DNA of 64,000 bases from NCBI GenBank assembly GCA_036250195.1, contig JAVHZZ010000005.1:69719505-69783504 (forward strand). The letters are read 5' to 3'. This document shows positions 22,966-35,504 of the stretch, in pieces. The stretch's first letter is position 1. Every line of letters starts with the position of its first letter. The DNA is from Mixophyes australis (Eukaryota > Chordata > Amphibia > Anura > Limnodynastidae). Both the position numbers and the translations under genes were made by a program. The notes below the pieces were generated by a model, which had not been told where the DNA came from, did no database searches, and worked only from the letters and a program-made list of their open reading frames with translations.

Positions 22966-24950
22966 ATGTATATTTTAATAAAATAAAAAATATGGTAATG
23001 TTAAATTGGAAATTATCATCACATTACAATTTATAATGTAATCTGTAAAATTAAATATATTGAACTTTGCAGTTAAATTTTAACAGAATAGTATTTTTAC
23101 AAAGAAGAGCCCCCCCAATCAGAATCCTCTATTCTACAAGAAACACCTACTGTGCTTGTTTGCTCTGTATATCTTTCCATATGTACTCTAATCCCTGCAT
23201 TGTGTTTTCCATATTGCTAATTTTGATTATTTTAAATTGGAAAGGATGATAATCAAGATGGGGAATAAAAGCAAAACACACTTAAACACAGTCATGACCT
23301 GTAGTGTACAACTTGTTAGATCTTTTGTTTTTCACAATGCGTTTCTTTATTTTGATTTATTTGTTAATATAACCTGCATTTCTGTTAGTGTGGTCCATGG
23401 AAAGTCTTTGACAATGTCAAAGTCTGAAAACTCTCACAGGTGGAAACATTGTAAAATGAAGGTATTTCAGAACAAAAGACTGTTCAAAATCAAAAATAAA
23501 GAAAAGTTGTATATTCTAATTAAATGCATTGTACTAATCACTTCTATAAAAATTTAAAGTAACATAAAAATGTATTTGAAATAGCTATCCTTAAAATAGT
23601 GTACACAAAATATGTTTAATTAAGGCTTTCTCTGGCATATTCAATGGATTATTTTTGTGGATGAATTTATTTTATTAGAATAAACTGCACATCTTATTTA
23701 AGAACATTGCCTATGTAGGCAGAAAATATGAAGCTTACATTTATATGTGTGCTGGGATACCAGAGGGTCAATCTCATATTCCTTCCATGAAGGAAAATTG
23801 TCCACCTATCCCTAGAGGGCTTCAATGTTATGTAGCATGAAATTTGTTATAATGCCATAGCTGACCACATCAAAGGCAGTGTGGTTTATACCCATGGGCT
23901 ATTGATAACTTGGCTTGTTTTTAGGAAGGTCATAATAAAAAACAGTTATGCTCATTTTCTTTTTTCTGTTTACTTTGCCAAGTGGTAACGGCAAAAAAAT
24001 TACATTTGCTGCCTTTTGCTTTTTATTAATGTTTTACTAAACTCAGTAACTATATATTGACAAAACATAACCTCAGAGTAAAAAAATAAGATCATACAGA
24101 ACCATTGCTATAGCTATGTAAAGGGAAGAGAATCCTCAGGTAAGAATAACCCTTTGTGCTTTCCCAATTTGGTATATTTGTTTTTAAGAGAAGTGGCATG
24201 CTGGCACCTTATTTGCCTAGCGTATATCAGCCGTGGTAACCCAGTGGCTACTTCGTATACCTGTACCTTTCAAGCACTATGTTCTATGAACATGTCAGCA
24301 GTACTAGCCTGTGGTAATGGTACAGGAAGTCGAAGTTTTCACTGTCTGCAATATTGCAGGTATGAGAAGCAGATAATTGCTGGGGTCCTGTGGCTGATGT
24401 ATGCTGGACATGGAAAATGCCAATGTGCCGAACCTTCAGATACCTATTACTACCAACAATCAGATGGACATTTCTTAACACATGAGACTTAATAAAAGTA
24501 CTACAAAATCTGTGAATCTATATTTGTACCCATTGGACCTATTTTTATGTTCATGTGCATCAGTTCCCAGGGACAACGATGGTTATATCTTATTCCAAAA
24601 GATGAAAGAATTTGGGCACTGTGAGGCATAGTTTACGGATAGTATAGTAATAACATTAATGGGCTGTAAAACATAAGATTTTGTTTTGCAGGTGAATGTA
24701 AGTGACTGACACTATACAAGTATCTCTAAACAGGTGGCAGCGCTGCTTAGTAATACCACACCAACAGTTCTTGATAGGGGGCTGCACTATCTTCACTCCA
24801 ATGACCATAACTTACACCCCCAAAATTTTACAATCTCCATTCCTATAACCATACTCACATATCCAACAAACTTACCTTCTCCAACCCTTTCATCATGGAA
24901 TTGTACATTACCACTCGACCTCACAGCCTTGACCTAAAGAAATATGTTCT
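22966..24950. other. No gene recognised
   Basis: AT-rich unassigned sequence; ORFs at 23067, 23237, 24154 and 24734 show no domain or supportive codon pattern. Confidence 0.5.
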
Positions 24951-25640
24951 TGTCTGCCAACTCTGCCAAGAAGAATCCTACTGGGAGCAGCAAATCTGTA
25001 CTCCAGTAGCCTCAAGTTAGATTTATGGTAGGGTTATGATATTTTGCTCGTGCCAAAAAGATGGGCCTCGCGTGTGGTAGCACATCAGCTTGATCTGCAG
25101 CAGCAATTGGCAGCTACAGACAAAGATGAATTGGCTCTCAAACAAGCTACATTGTACATTGAAGCCAAATATCAGACATTGGTGACCCAAATAACCAGTG
25201 GATAGCTAAGCAGGACTAGTCTCTGGCTTCCATTGAGATATTAACATGCCTATATCGCAACAACAACCATGACGACTAACTCAGATCCCTTTACAGTTTG
25301 TCCTGAAAAGCAGATTATGGCATGGGGTGAAACATACCTCCTACCATCCATTCCTAACATCCAGTCCATGTTTGTTCAACCAACAAACATGGAGACCATT
25401 TCTCTTTGGTAAAGAGACCAAATCAGTCTATAGAACAATATCAAGACTTTCACCAGTTTTTTAAAAGGAGGTTAGTAGATACACTCATATCACACTGAAA
25501 TTGGACTGCAAGATCAACTTGTTGCCTGACAACATGCCACCTAGGTATAGTATCCACTCTTTGAGCCACAGTCTGAGGCTAAGTCCTTGTAAATATGTAT
25601 AAATCTCCAGAACAGCTTCATCAGGGAATCCTGATCACCA
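24951..25640. other. Possible decayed retroelement coding sequence
   Basis: Base composition is more balanced and short plus-strand open stretches read like protein (for example IQSMFVQPTNMETISLW near 25360). No stretch is long or diagnostic enough to name a family. It could be an old gag remnant; this is a guess. Confidence 0.2.
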
Positions 25641-26409
25641 GCCAGTACAGGGTTCTTTTGTCACAAAGAATGAGAAAAACAAAAACACTACCTTCTCTTC
25701 CTACACTAACTAACCAACTTTTCAAAGTCGTATCTACTAACAGCTCCTAGAAGGTTCCTAATTATTCACCACTATCCTTCACAAGACAATTCAGCATACC
25801 TATGGGACCAAGCAACTGAACTCATGACAGGCCATATTTTGTCATTACCTACAACACAATGTGCTGCCACCTTCCAGCAGTGTATTCTAGAATGCGCTAG
25901 GGGCAATATTATTATGATTTAATATATGACATAGGGAGCATTTATGTTTTACTATTAGGATGGGGACACTATTATTTATTTACATTAGGACAGGGGCAAC
26001 ATTTGAAGTGCATGATCTTGCCACACTACAAGTGTATATATGCACTGACGTCCATATGCTTCCTGCCACAGAAGAATGTACTATTATTTGAGAGTATTAT
26101 CTGGTTAGCCATCGGCAGGAGGCACTATGAGGGGCCCAGTACTACTCATATTTTGTCTGGTACAATTTAGGTGTGGGTTGTCAGTCAATTTTTGAGCCTC
26201 CTAAAATGGTCTAATACTGGGCATTCTGGGCTTTAAGAAAATGGAAAACAGGGATTTTTTTTTTATTGAGCCTACCAGAACCACTTTTTATTTTTTTTAG
26301 TAATAGGCAGCGGTTTGGCAAACCTCCACTTAATACATTGAACAGTCTGTGCACCTTTTGTGTATACAAATTAGAATTGGACATTGAAATGCTGTTTGGT
26401 CTTAAATAC
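25641..26409. other. No gene recognised
   Basis: Unassigned. Confidence 0.45.
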
Positions 26410-26665
26410 ATACATGCCAACTTTTATTCATTGGCCTTTGGGAGATCCAGGGGGAAGTGGGTATATGGGGTCGGGGCTCAATGAATCGAAAATTTTGGCC
26501 ACGCCCCCTAAGCAACTGTTTTTTGGCCAATTACAACGGGAGGGTTGCACAATGATGCAATAATCGTGTCACAAAGCCCCGCCCCCACCCATTTCACTAA
26601 TGAAGTGGGCTCCATCTGGGAGATTGCCCCTCTCTCCCAGGATTCCGGGAGGACTCCCAGAAATT
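26410..26665. mobile_element. MITE, 'tgccaactttt / cccgggag' type, copy 1
   Basis: Starts acatgccaacttttattc and holds an internal 'tgggagat...ccgggaggactcccagaaattc' inverted block. The same arrangement occurs at 33575-33862. No ORF. Termini not resolved to a base. Confidence 0.55.
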
Positions 26666-28099
26666 CAGTATGCTTAAGTAATACACACAGTTTACAAACC
26701 ACACATCAAAACGTATTAATTCCTGCAGTTTGCTCAAACTGCAAGTTGGTAAATCTCCTCCATAGATTTTAGAACCATCTTGGAGGTGGAAGTTTACAGT
26801 CCACGTCCATTAATGTCTTATGTCTGTCTATGGACATACTAAAAAAGAATGTGCATAATTTTGTCATGTAAACCAACGCATTTAAAATCTTAAAAGTAAA
26901 ATCTTAATGCTCATAATATAGCAATACCCGATGCCACTGATGCCGCTTTCCTAAGTTATAACTTAGATTTCTAATTTATAAGATAATGAGCAGTACTCTA
27001 GAAAAACGAAATATTTAAATTAATAAAAGGAAAAAGCTGAATGATTTTTCACTTTCTCAAATGATGGACATTTCAGTCACAGTATTTTTATCTAAATTGA
27101 TAGTGGTGTGTTATGTTTTTAAACTGTAAATGGCCCACTCTGCTAATAACAATTGAGGTAGGAGCAGTGTTTTGTTTCTACTATACTTTTACATTCATGA
27201 TACACAGTAGAATGTTGTGCAAAACTCTGGACATTTTAATTTAGCCCTCTGAAGAGCTATGAGGGTATTCTGTATTTATAAAAACTTGTAGTAAATAAAT
27301 ATTATGCATTGTTCCATTGTAATGGGAAAAAAAAGTTTTCATCAAATTTGCCATTTTTTAAGATATAATTCTATGTTGCCTTTGTTTATTAAAAAAAGTG
27401 TAAAGAAAATGTCATGTTTTGTTCAGTGCCACTTGACGCTCCGCATTTTTCAGTTCTATTTAATAAAAAAAAAATACAATTATTTTAAATGGCTTACATG
27501 ATGGTTGCAGTAAGTTCATTTAATTCACTATTGGAAATCAGCAATCTATCAAATGATTTAGTATGGTCTGCTATGCACTAGTATATAAATTTCACACAAG
27601 AGAGTCTAAATCTAACTTCAATTGTATTAGACAATCTACATGTTCTGCATATAGCAATATTTTAGAACTGTAGAGTGGTGTTTTCTTAGTAAAGAAATAA
27701 ATAACCCTAGAATATTCAATTATTGTAGGAACACAAGATAAATGCAAATTGTTTACTTGCCTCTTCTGTTAAATTGGATTTGCTTATGAATAAAATTTAT
27801 ATTTTTTTCATATTTATTCTTTCTACTAAACTATCAGGGAAAATAAAATAAATTTTATAATAATAGTTACACATTTGATATAAAATTCCTCCCCCAAAAA
27901 ATAATTTATGAATATGTAAAATTCTTTGCCTTTCATATGCTCACATATTCTTAATACCTGTGATTCTTTGTATGTATTTTGACTTAAATTATTGAAAATA
28001 AGGTATAAGGTATAATGTATAATAGTGTAAATTATAATGTGAAGGGGAACTTTTTGCTTGCGTGAAAATACCACACCTTTTCACACTCAAAAATCAACT
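26666..28099. other. No gene recognised
   Basis: Very AT-rich, with poly-A and poly-T runs; nothing identifiable. Confidence 0.5.
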
Positions 28100-28200
28100 A
28101 ATTACACCCGGGGTAAGTAGCAGCTACTGCAAGTCGCCAATATTTGGCGACTTTGCAGAGGAAATTTAAAGTGGCAATGGCATTCAAGGCAAATCTTTAG
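28100..28200. mobile_element. Half copy of the fold-back MITE family
   Basis: 'gactttgcagaggaaatttaaag' followed by 'ggcattcaaggcaaat' parallels one arm of the perfect hairpin at 4304-4445. A short hairpin 'gtcgccaatatttggcgac' precedes it. Confidence 0.6.
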
Positions 28201-29828
28201 AGATTATAAGTACCTTTATTAAAAGTGAATTACTTTTATTATACCTCTCTACTCTTTGATCTACTTCATAATCAAGAAAGAACGTAACAGAGCAGCCATC
28301 ATAGACACTTATGCTACAGGAACAGGCAACGTTCATTGGATGGACAGTGGAATACAGTCAATTAATACAGTTAATACAGACATTGAAACTAAATAGAAAC
28401 TAAACTTCATCTATTTATGTACTATGCACTTACATTGGTATTCATCGGGAGGCAAGGCTAGAGCTTTAAAAGACCTTGTTTTACTACTTTTACTAAAGTA
28501 CATTTTATTGTATGAGTAAAGTAGATCTGGCAGAAAAGCTCTTCCAAGCTAACTTTCCCTGAATTCTCTCCCAAATTAAATCGGACCTTATTATGTGGTG
28601 ATATCACTGTATCTCCTGGACAGTCCGTATCAATGCTGTCAAAATGAATATCCTAATTCTATACCTATCGCTATCCCTTTCTTTGCCCCTAGACCTGTCC
28701 CTATCTCTATCCCTATAATAATACTGTCTACATTTGAATTGTCTACCTAATCATACTGTCTAACATGTGCATTGGCAACCTAATAATACTGCTGACACCT
28801 GAACTGTCGACTGTTACACAAGTTTATGGACCAAGGCTAAAATTGAAAATAGTGCAAGACAGAATTGTCCTTGTAAATGTAACCTACTTATGGATTTGTT
28901 TAATATTGTACTGATCCACTTAGACATGGACACAGTTGTTATGTTCTTTTAATGTGCCTTTAATAATTTTAGATATTTGTATAGCTTTAAATAGACGAAT
29001 CCCCGAGGCTAGGTAATACAGTGGCAGTTTCCGAGAGAAGAAAAAAGTATGCAACCCTTTTTAGGGGCTAATTATATTTCATTAGGAGTTTGAAACTATA
29101 GTCTATCTGCTTTTTAAGATGCATGGGATTCAGCTTCTAATTAACACTTTTTCTATATTAAGTATGATTCAAGTTACTGGCTTTACTCTTACTTCAATGG
29201 AGGAATATGGGATCAGAACTTTTCTGTAGATGTTCTTCCCCATAACAATTTGTAATTTTCTGCAAACAATATAATTTTGCATCACATGGTGGGAAGTGGT
29301 GTCATTTTTGACCAATAAATGCAGACAGCCCCATTGTTATATTCCTACAGTTATGTTGGTAAAAGTGCCATAATGTTTCTTTTTTTTAAATTTGTTTTAT
29401 CAAGTTAGGTGGTTCTTGTGTTTAGTCTGTTAAGACTGAAATCTCCTCCACTATACAATCTTCTCCCTCTCAAATACTATACATTTTAATCTTGCAGTAT
29501 ACAGTCTAATTTTTAATGTCCATTTTGTAGCTTTTATAATAAGGTTATCATGGTCTACATATATGTTAATATCAAAGATGTAATTTCTCCCTGTAGCTAC
29601 ACTATCTTCAGGTTTTACTATGCAATTCTTGGTCTCTATTTTTACACTTGGATATTGCTGACAGTTGTCATTACCCTGCTTGTAAATTGTCAGTCTTGCT
29701 CCACCTGATTTTAATGATATCCATTTATTTATGTTACATCATCTTGGGTGGGGTACAGATAAGATAACCAATAAGTTATAGGACAATTCAGTAGTTTATC
29801 AGCTTGAAGCTTTGCTCTCTATTATGCA
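28201..29828. other. No gene recognised
   Basis: Unassigned AT-rich sequence. Confidence 0.5.
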
Positions 29829-30073
29829 GGGGAGTTTGTATGTTCTCCCCGTGTTTGCATGGGTTTCCTCTGGGTGTTCTGGTTTCCTCCCACACTCCAA
29901 AATACATACTGGTAGGTTAATTGGCTGCTAACTAATTGACCCTAGTCTGTGTGTGCGTGTTAGGGAATTTAGACTGTAAGCCCCAATGGGGCAGGGACTG
30001 ATGTCAGTGAGTTCTCTGTACAGCGCTGCGGAATTAGTCCCGCTATATAAATAAATGATGATGATGATGATGA
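29829..30073 (+). mobile_element. SINE, central domain and tail
   Basis: Begins in the conserved central block 'ggagtttgtatgttctcccc', continues through 'gtttcctcccacactcc' and 'agactgtaagccccaatgg', and ends in (TGA)n at 30057-30073. The tRNA-like promoter end is absent, so it is 5' truncated. Confidence 0.85.
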
Positions 30074-31400
30074 CTTTAGGATATAACTTATACAGTTAAA
30101 TTCACAATGATTTTGCTGTTTTGGAGTTGACAGTAACAGAAGTACACTATGAGTAACAAAGAGGTGCATGTGAAGTTGAGGAAGATGCACAACTGCTTTG
30201 GGAACTCTGTTTTTAAATGGCCATTCTAGTACGTATACCAGTACCAGCAGTAGCATGACCCCTATTAGCATAAAGTAGACATAGTCTATGCCTTGTCTTA
30301 CCACTGTGGGTGGTCTATGGAATGTTTACTATTTTCCTATTTTTTGGGACCAAGCACCACATTCGTCAGAAATTTCCTTCTTAATCCTTCTCCTTACATC
30401 AAGAGCTGCTGTTTTCTTTGAGAATGAATTTGACAAATAGTGTTTGGATTTTCAGGATGCTTTCGTCAACTTTGTTTGAGTATTAACTTTTACTAGTAGA
30501 GGTCGTAACAGTAGTACTATTGCCAGTATTGGTACTAGGCTGCTTCTGATCTGTAGAGTGATCCATTGTTGCCAAAAGGAGCAACTTGAACAGATTGGAG
30601 CTAATTGTAGATGCCTGTCACCACACCAGGGGGAATGCCCAATGAGGTAGGAAAAGGAATGAATGTTTTCTCAATTCTTATGATACTGCTCCGCAATATA
30701 CTTCTAAGAAAAAAGATTTACATTTTATTGGGGGGTTGTGCCGCTCTGAACAAAGACAAGAACCGCCTGTGTACTTTTTTTTGTGGTGTGTATCTGCTGC
30801 TGACTCTCACACACAAACAGCTTTTTTTAAATATAGATTTCACTGAATGACCCTTCCAAAATAGACAAGTACTGAAAAATAGAAAAAAATTAAATATAAT
30901 AATATTTAGCCTTTTTTGGGGTGTTCAACTGCTGCTGAATCTCACACGCAAACACCCAGTTTTTTCAAAATTGTTTCAGTTGTCACTCTCCAACACAAGT
31001 TTAAAGAAAAACTTTCAATTTTAAAAGAAAGAAATCTGTTTGTTTTTTGGATTCTGCTGCTAATAGTCTGACAGCAAAAGTACACTGTTTTTCTCAAAGA
31101 ATATACTAGTTAGTACAGAATGATATCTAACTCAGTTTGCTTTCCTATGTCCCTGTTTCATCCCCAATGCTATTTTATGAGCAGAGCACCACAGCTAACC
31201 TCCTCCCTACACGCTGTCTGTTCTAAAATGGCACTTGAGAGAATTAGGACGGACTATATATACAAAAGATGGCAATCCAAAACTCGAGTTTTAAAAAAAA
31301 TCACAGAAATAACATTTTACCTAGTTTTGAGATCCGAGTCTGGTGAGTCAGTTTCACTCTCACCCCAACCTCGTATTTCAAGCAACCTGAACTTCTTATC

Positions 31401-31444
<44 letters not shown>

Positions 31445-31574
31445 TATGTAACAAAAGGAGGCATTTAGCTGGCAATATGCAGAGAAAGCAGGGAAGTAGA
31501 GTAAAACATTGGCACAGTTATGTACCTAGGTGGAGATTAAACCAGGTAAAAACATATGTGTAGTTTAAAATTGG
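30074..31574. other. No gene recognised; (TA)n at 31404-31440
   Basis: Imperfectly repeated words around 'ctgctgctgactctcacac' (30791, 30932) and a 'gatccgagtctgg' block near 31331 recall subterminal parts of the hAT elements, but no termini are visible. The 147-codon ORF at 31120 runs through a TA dinucleotide repeat and is not credible as a gene. Confidence 0.4.
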
Positions 31575-31905
31575 TTTACTTACATGATTTAAAAGCTGCT
31601 TCCTCTCAGCAAACAGACAGGGTGGGTCTGATAGTCTAAACAGAGCCAGGGATGGGTGTTTCCTTTTAAAGAGAAGGTGGGTGTGTCACCTGTCCATCAA
31701 GCTAGGCCTGTGGGAGGAGTGTCAGGTATAAAACCCTGCTTGTTTCATTGTTCAGGGAGATCAACGCTGGGCTAGCTGGCTGATCTGGACAGAGAGCTGG
31801 ACTATGTATAGTAAGTGTTGCGGGTCTCCAAAATTGCTGTGCAAGTATACGGTGTCAAAACATTATTACCATCCTGACAATAAAGAACCATAAAAAGGAA
31901 GAAGT
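31575..31905 (+). promoter_or_regulatory. LTR-like promoter block
   Basis: A TATAAAA box at 31729 is followed about 150 bp later by an AATAAA signal at 31881, the U3-R spacing of an LTR, in a GC-richer block starting near 'acagacagggtggg'. Terminal TG/CA and a target duplication could not be fixed. A related fragment may occur at 21380-21420 ('gtcacttgtcaatcaagctagg'). Confidence 0.45.
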
Positions 31906-31940
31906 TGTACGCATGTGCTTCTGCAGTAGCGGGCTCTTGC

Positions 31941-31942
<2 letters not shown>

Positions 31943-31976
<34 letters not shown>
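31943..31976. repeat. (TA)n microsatellite
   Basis: About 17 TA dinucleotides. Confidence 0.95.
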
Positions 31977-31978
<2 letters not shown>

Positions 31979-33574
31979 ATATTGCTATCTATAAAGAGGT
32001 GCGAGGAGAGCGATGTTATACTTTTTAGTGTTATCAAAAGTGTTATCAATGTTACTGTGTTCCTTTTTTAAATGAAGTAGGTTTGAATTAACTCCAACAT
32101 TGCAGATTAATTCAAGACATCTGAATCACCAAAACATTGAAGCTTCATTGCCATGAACCCGCTTCCAGCTTCTGTGACTTTGGCGATGTACTATAGGGGG
32201 TTACACACAATTGCAGCACTCTCTTTCTTACCTATCACACAGGTTTATAGACCTGCTGAATCGCCTCATAACAGTGCTCTCACACCCCCACACACATCAT
32301 ATTTGCCACCACATATTGAATAAGGGCAATATGACCCCAATTTCCACACTGGCTTCTGGCTACCCCCAAGTTAGCAAGGCACACACCAGCAATCAAAGGG
32401 TTAACTCCTCAATACCTCCAGACTGTTACACAAATGTAAATACAAGCACACTCTAGGCTTGTTAGTCAAATGTATTAACAAATCACACACTGGCATTCAA
32501 AGGGTTAACTCGGTCGAGCTATATTCTTCTTATCAGGCTAATGGATTCGTTAGAGTATCAAGGAGACAACTTATTAAATGTATAGATTTAATATATAAAG
32601 GTACCGGGCATTCAGATATAAAAATAAATAGATAAACAATTGACATACATAACCAAAACAGATGCAAAAATAAAAGACAAAGCTTCAGAATATAACTTAC
32701 ATGAGTTGTATAATCTGTGCCATGGAAACTTGGCTTGGAAGATGGACAGTTTATCAAACCCGATTGATTTTCCCAAAATACTGACAATTTCTTGTAGCTG
32801 CTCTCATCTTTAACACCTTTTCCCCTACTCTACGGGTTGTGCTCTGTGACTCTGTTTACAACCATGATTTGCATATTGCCTGATTTAATATCCAATTCTA
32901 CTATGTGACCTAACTTTTCTGTGGTGTGTCACACGGAACCAATTTTTTTATTAATAGATTCCCTATCAATTTACCCATCTATTGATACCAAACAGGCCTA
33001 GGTAAAATGGTATTAGTTGAGCTTATACTCATTTCATCAACTTCTCTGTGTGGCAGAATGGTTAATTTGACACATGAGCTGCCCTTCATCATGCTATTGA
33101 GGAATATGTGGTTGATCACTACTTTTATTGATTTTATGTGTCATATTTTAAAACTGAATTACTTTTGTCTATATAAAATATAGCCAGTCATCACCTGGTC
33201 TCCTTCTTCAAGACAACATGCTGAGCTATTTCTAAAAGTCTATTCAGGTGTCAAAACTCCATCGTAGGCCAGGATAAAGTTCACCCCATAAGGTCTTTGA
33301 AGCTGACACGTGACACTGGTAGCTTCTAAAACTGGGATCTGCAGAGCCACCTAATAAACACACAACAAACCCTCTGACTTCACATTTTACACTTTAGTAG
33401 CTCAATTTATCAATGGATTCATTTGATATACCATATTCACACTACAGTTATGATTAGGCCTTATTCCCCTCAGTTATGTTATAGGATAATCCTTATAAGT
33501 GTAATTCCTATATGATCACTACATTTATAAAAGTAAATGTTATATCTTTCTTATCTCTATAATTCATACTTGCC
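31977..33574. other. No gene recognised
   Basis: A 15-bp word 'tcaaagggttaactc' occurs twice (32394 and 32497) in similar surroundings, suggesting a decayed tandem or LTR-like repeat. Otherwise unassigned. Confidence 0.4.
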
Positions 33575-33862
33575 TACCTTTTAAATCTGTTCTCCGGGAG
33601 ATCCCGGAGTACAGGTCATGTGAATGAGGGTCAGAGGGGGCATGACGACTTTGCTGCGTCACTATAGCCCCGTCCTTAATAAAAATACAGGAATTCAAGG
33701 TATTGAATATCGGGGGTGGGGCTTAATGACATGAGTAAGCCCCACCCCATGCTATTCAATGTCGTGATTTTTGGCATTTTATAGGATCTAGGAGGTTTGT
33801 CTACTTTTCTGTGAGTCTGGGAGGACTCACCGAAATTTGGGAGTCTCCCGAAAAGTCCTCAG
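33575..33862. mobile_element. MITE, 'tgcctaccttt / cccgggag' type, copy 2
   Basis: Starts tacttgcctaccttttaaat with 'ctccgggagatcccggag' (33591-33608). It ends with 'ctgggaggactcacc...tgggagtctcccg', so the two ends are inverted relatives. A central 'gggtggggcttaatgacat...gagtaagccccaccc' palindrome lies at 33714-33748. Confidence 0.6.
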
Positions 33863-34597
33863 ATTGCGAACACTATCTAAAGATACTGACACTAACATAA
33901 GCAGGCCTACGGGCCCAGATATCTTATTAGCATACTCATCGAAGCATTAGACCTCCATCATTAAAATATTAATCCCCACTGTAACTCCACAATTAAATTA
34001 TTAACTCACATCCTTAGTCAGATTAAATGAAGAGACACTTCCTCCCCCCACACTTACCATCTTTTATTAATGGTGTGCTAACTTCAGACGTGAGACAGTG
34101 AGCATGTCTGGTGTTGTGCGCCCCGCATGTGACATGATGTCACCAGGGAGAGATGGGCAGGCATAAACAGAGAGGATAGGGAGGAACAGATCTGTATGAT
34201 TCGTGATCCCACGCTGTAAAGTAGCTGGTCCTGGGGTAGCGGCCTGCCTGTCAGTCAGTCACCCCATTCTCAGGCTGGTGGTTCACCTGAAGAAAATTAT
34301 TTGCTCCTCCATCATCCCAGCTCTATTCATATACTATAAATTCCAAAAAAATGCAAATTTACAAATACAGTGTGGAATAGCATTCTGCGAAAACAGCTAC
34401 GAAAGAGCAGAATTCAAAGAAACTTAATTTCAGTTAAATGTTGCTAAAACTTCACTCTATGCACAATTAATCTATTCACATTTATATTTATATTCCACAG
34501 ACAGGGACATTCCACCCCCTTCAGTAGTCCAAAGCAAGACTTTTACACTGCCTCTCACTACGTTGTTACTCCAGTCACCAACAATCAATGCAGTCAT
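33863..34597. other. No gene recognised
   Basis: Unassigned. Confidence 0.45.
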
Positions 34598-34673
34598 CAG
34601 TGGCGGATCCAGGGAGAGGGGGGGGGGGTGAACAAAATCACTCGCCCCTAGGAAAAAAGCTAGCTCCACCACT
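34598..34673. mobile_element. Short hAT-like MITE
   Basis: Left end cagtggcggatccaggg and right end agctccaccactg carry the CAGTG...CACTG terminal pattern of hAT elements. The flanking 8 bp do not match well, so target duplication is unproven. Contains a G-homopolymer at 34620-34628. Confidence 0.5.
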
Positions 34674-35140
34674 GACGGTGATAGTATCAAGACCATCAGT
34701 GCCTGATAATCCAATAGGCTGACTAGGCTGCAGCCTTGGGCGCACGTCTTTTGAGGGGATGTGTACAATGTTTTTTTGGGTGCAAAATTTTAACAGGCAG
34801 AGGTAGAAACTGAAATTAATTTCAAAATATAAGATAATAGTTGTTCTCCAAAGTAAAAAGAAAATTGTAGTGAGGTTTTAATCTTGACTAATTCCAACTG
34901 TAAAGGTTAAAGACAATGAGTAATCCTTGGGTGGGTGCTTGAGGATAAGCAAATAGGAGAGATGGATGGCAACAGACACAAAGGTGACTCCTCCTCCTCC
35001 CCATCTTTATATCTTCACTCTCAGTAGTGCTCGTTCATGCCTGTGTTCTGCTATACAGTTCTGATGGCACTGAAAACTAAATAAGTGACAAGAATTGCCA
35101 TGACACATTTAAAAAGCCAAGTGGAGCATGAGTTCGGGGT
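34674..35140. other. No gene recognised
   Basis: Unassigned. Confidence 0.45.
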
Positions 35141-35255
35141 GATCATCATCATCACCATCATCACCATTTATTTATATAGCGCCACTGATTCCGCAGCGCT
35201 GTACAGAGAACTCACATCACTCCCTGCCCCATTGGAGCTTACAGTCTAAATTCCC

Positions 35256-35295
<40 letters not shown>

Positions 35296-35504
35296 ACAGA
35301 CTAGGGTCAATTTTGATAGCAGCCAATTAACCTACTAGTATGTTTTTGGAGTGTGGGAGGAAACCGGAGCACCCGGAGGAAACCCACGCAAACACGGGGA
35401 GAACATACAAACTCCACACAGATAAGGCCATGGTCGGGAATTGAACTCATGACCCCAGCGATGTTAGGCAGAAGTGCTAACCACTTAGCCACCGTGCTGC
35501 CCAC
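35141..35504 (-). mobile_element. SINE, full length, tRNA-derived head
   Basis: On the minus strand it opens gggcagcacggtggctaag and carries a polymerase III A box TGGCTAAGTGG (35481-35491) and a B box in GAGTTCAATTCCC (35436-35448), about 40 bp apart as in tRNA genes. The central domain and the tail block shared with the copies at 6385 and 29829 follow, ending in (TGA)n at 35141-35167. A (CA)n tract at 35262-35291 lies within the body. It is the only copy here with an intact-looking promoter. Confidence 0.87.

Noticed and set aside
31120..31563. 147-codon ORF as a gene
   Set aside because: Runs through a TA dinucleotide tract and lacks any domain.
35436..35491. A functional tRNA gene
   Set aside because: A and B boxes are present but the cloverleaf is not, and the sequence continues into a SINE body and tail.
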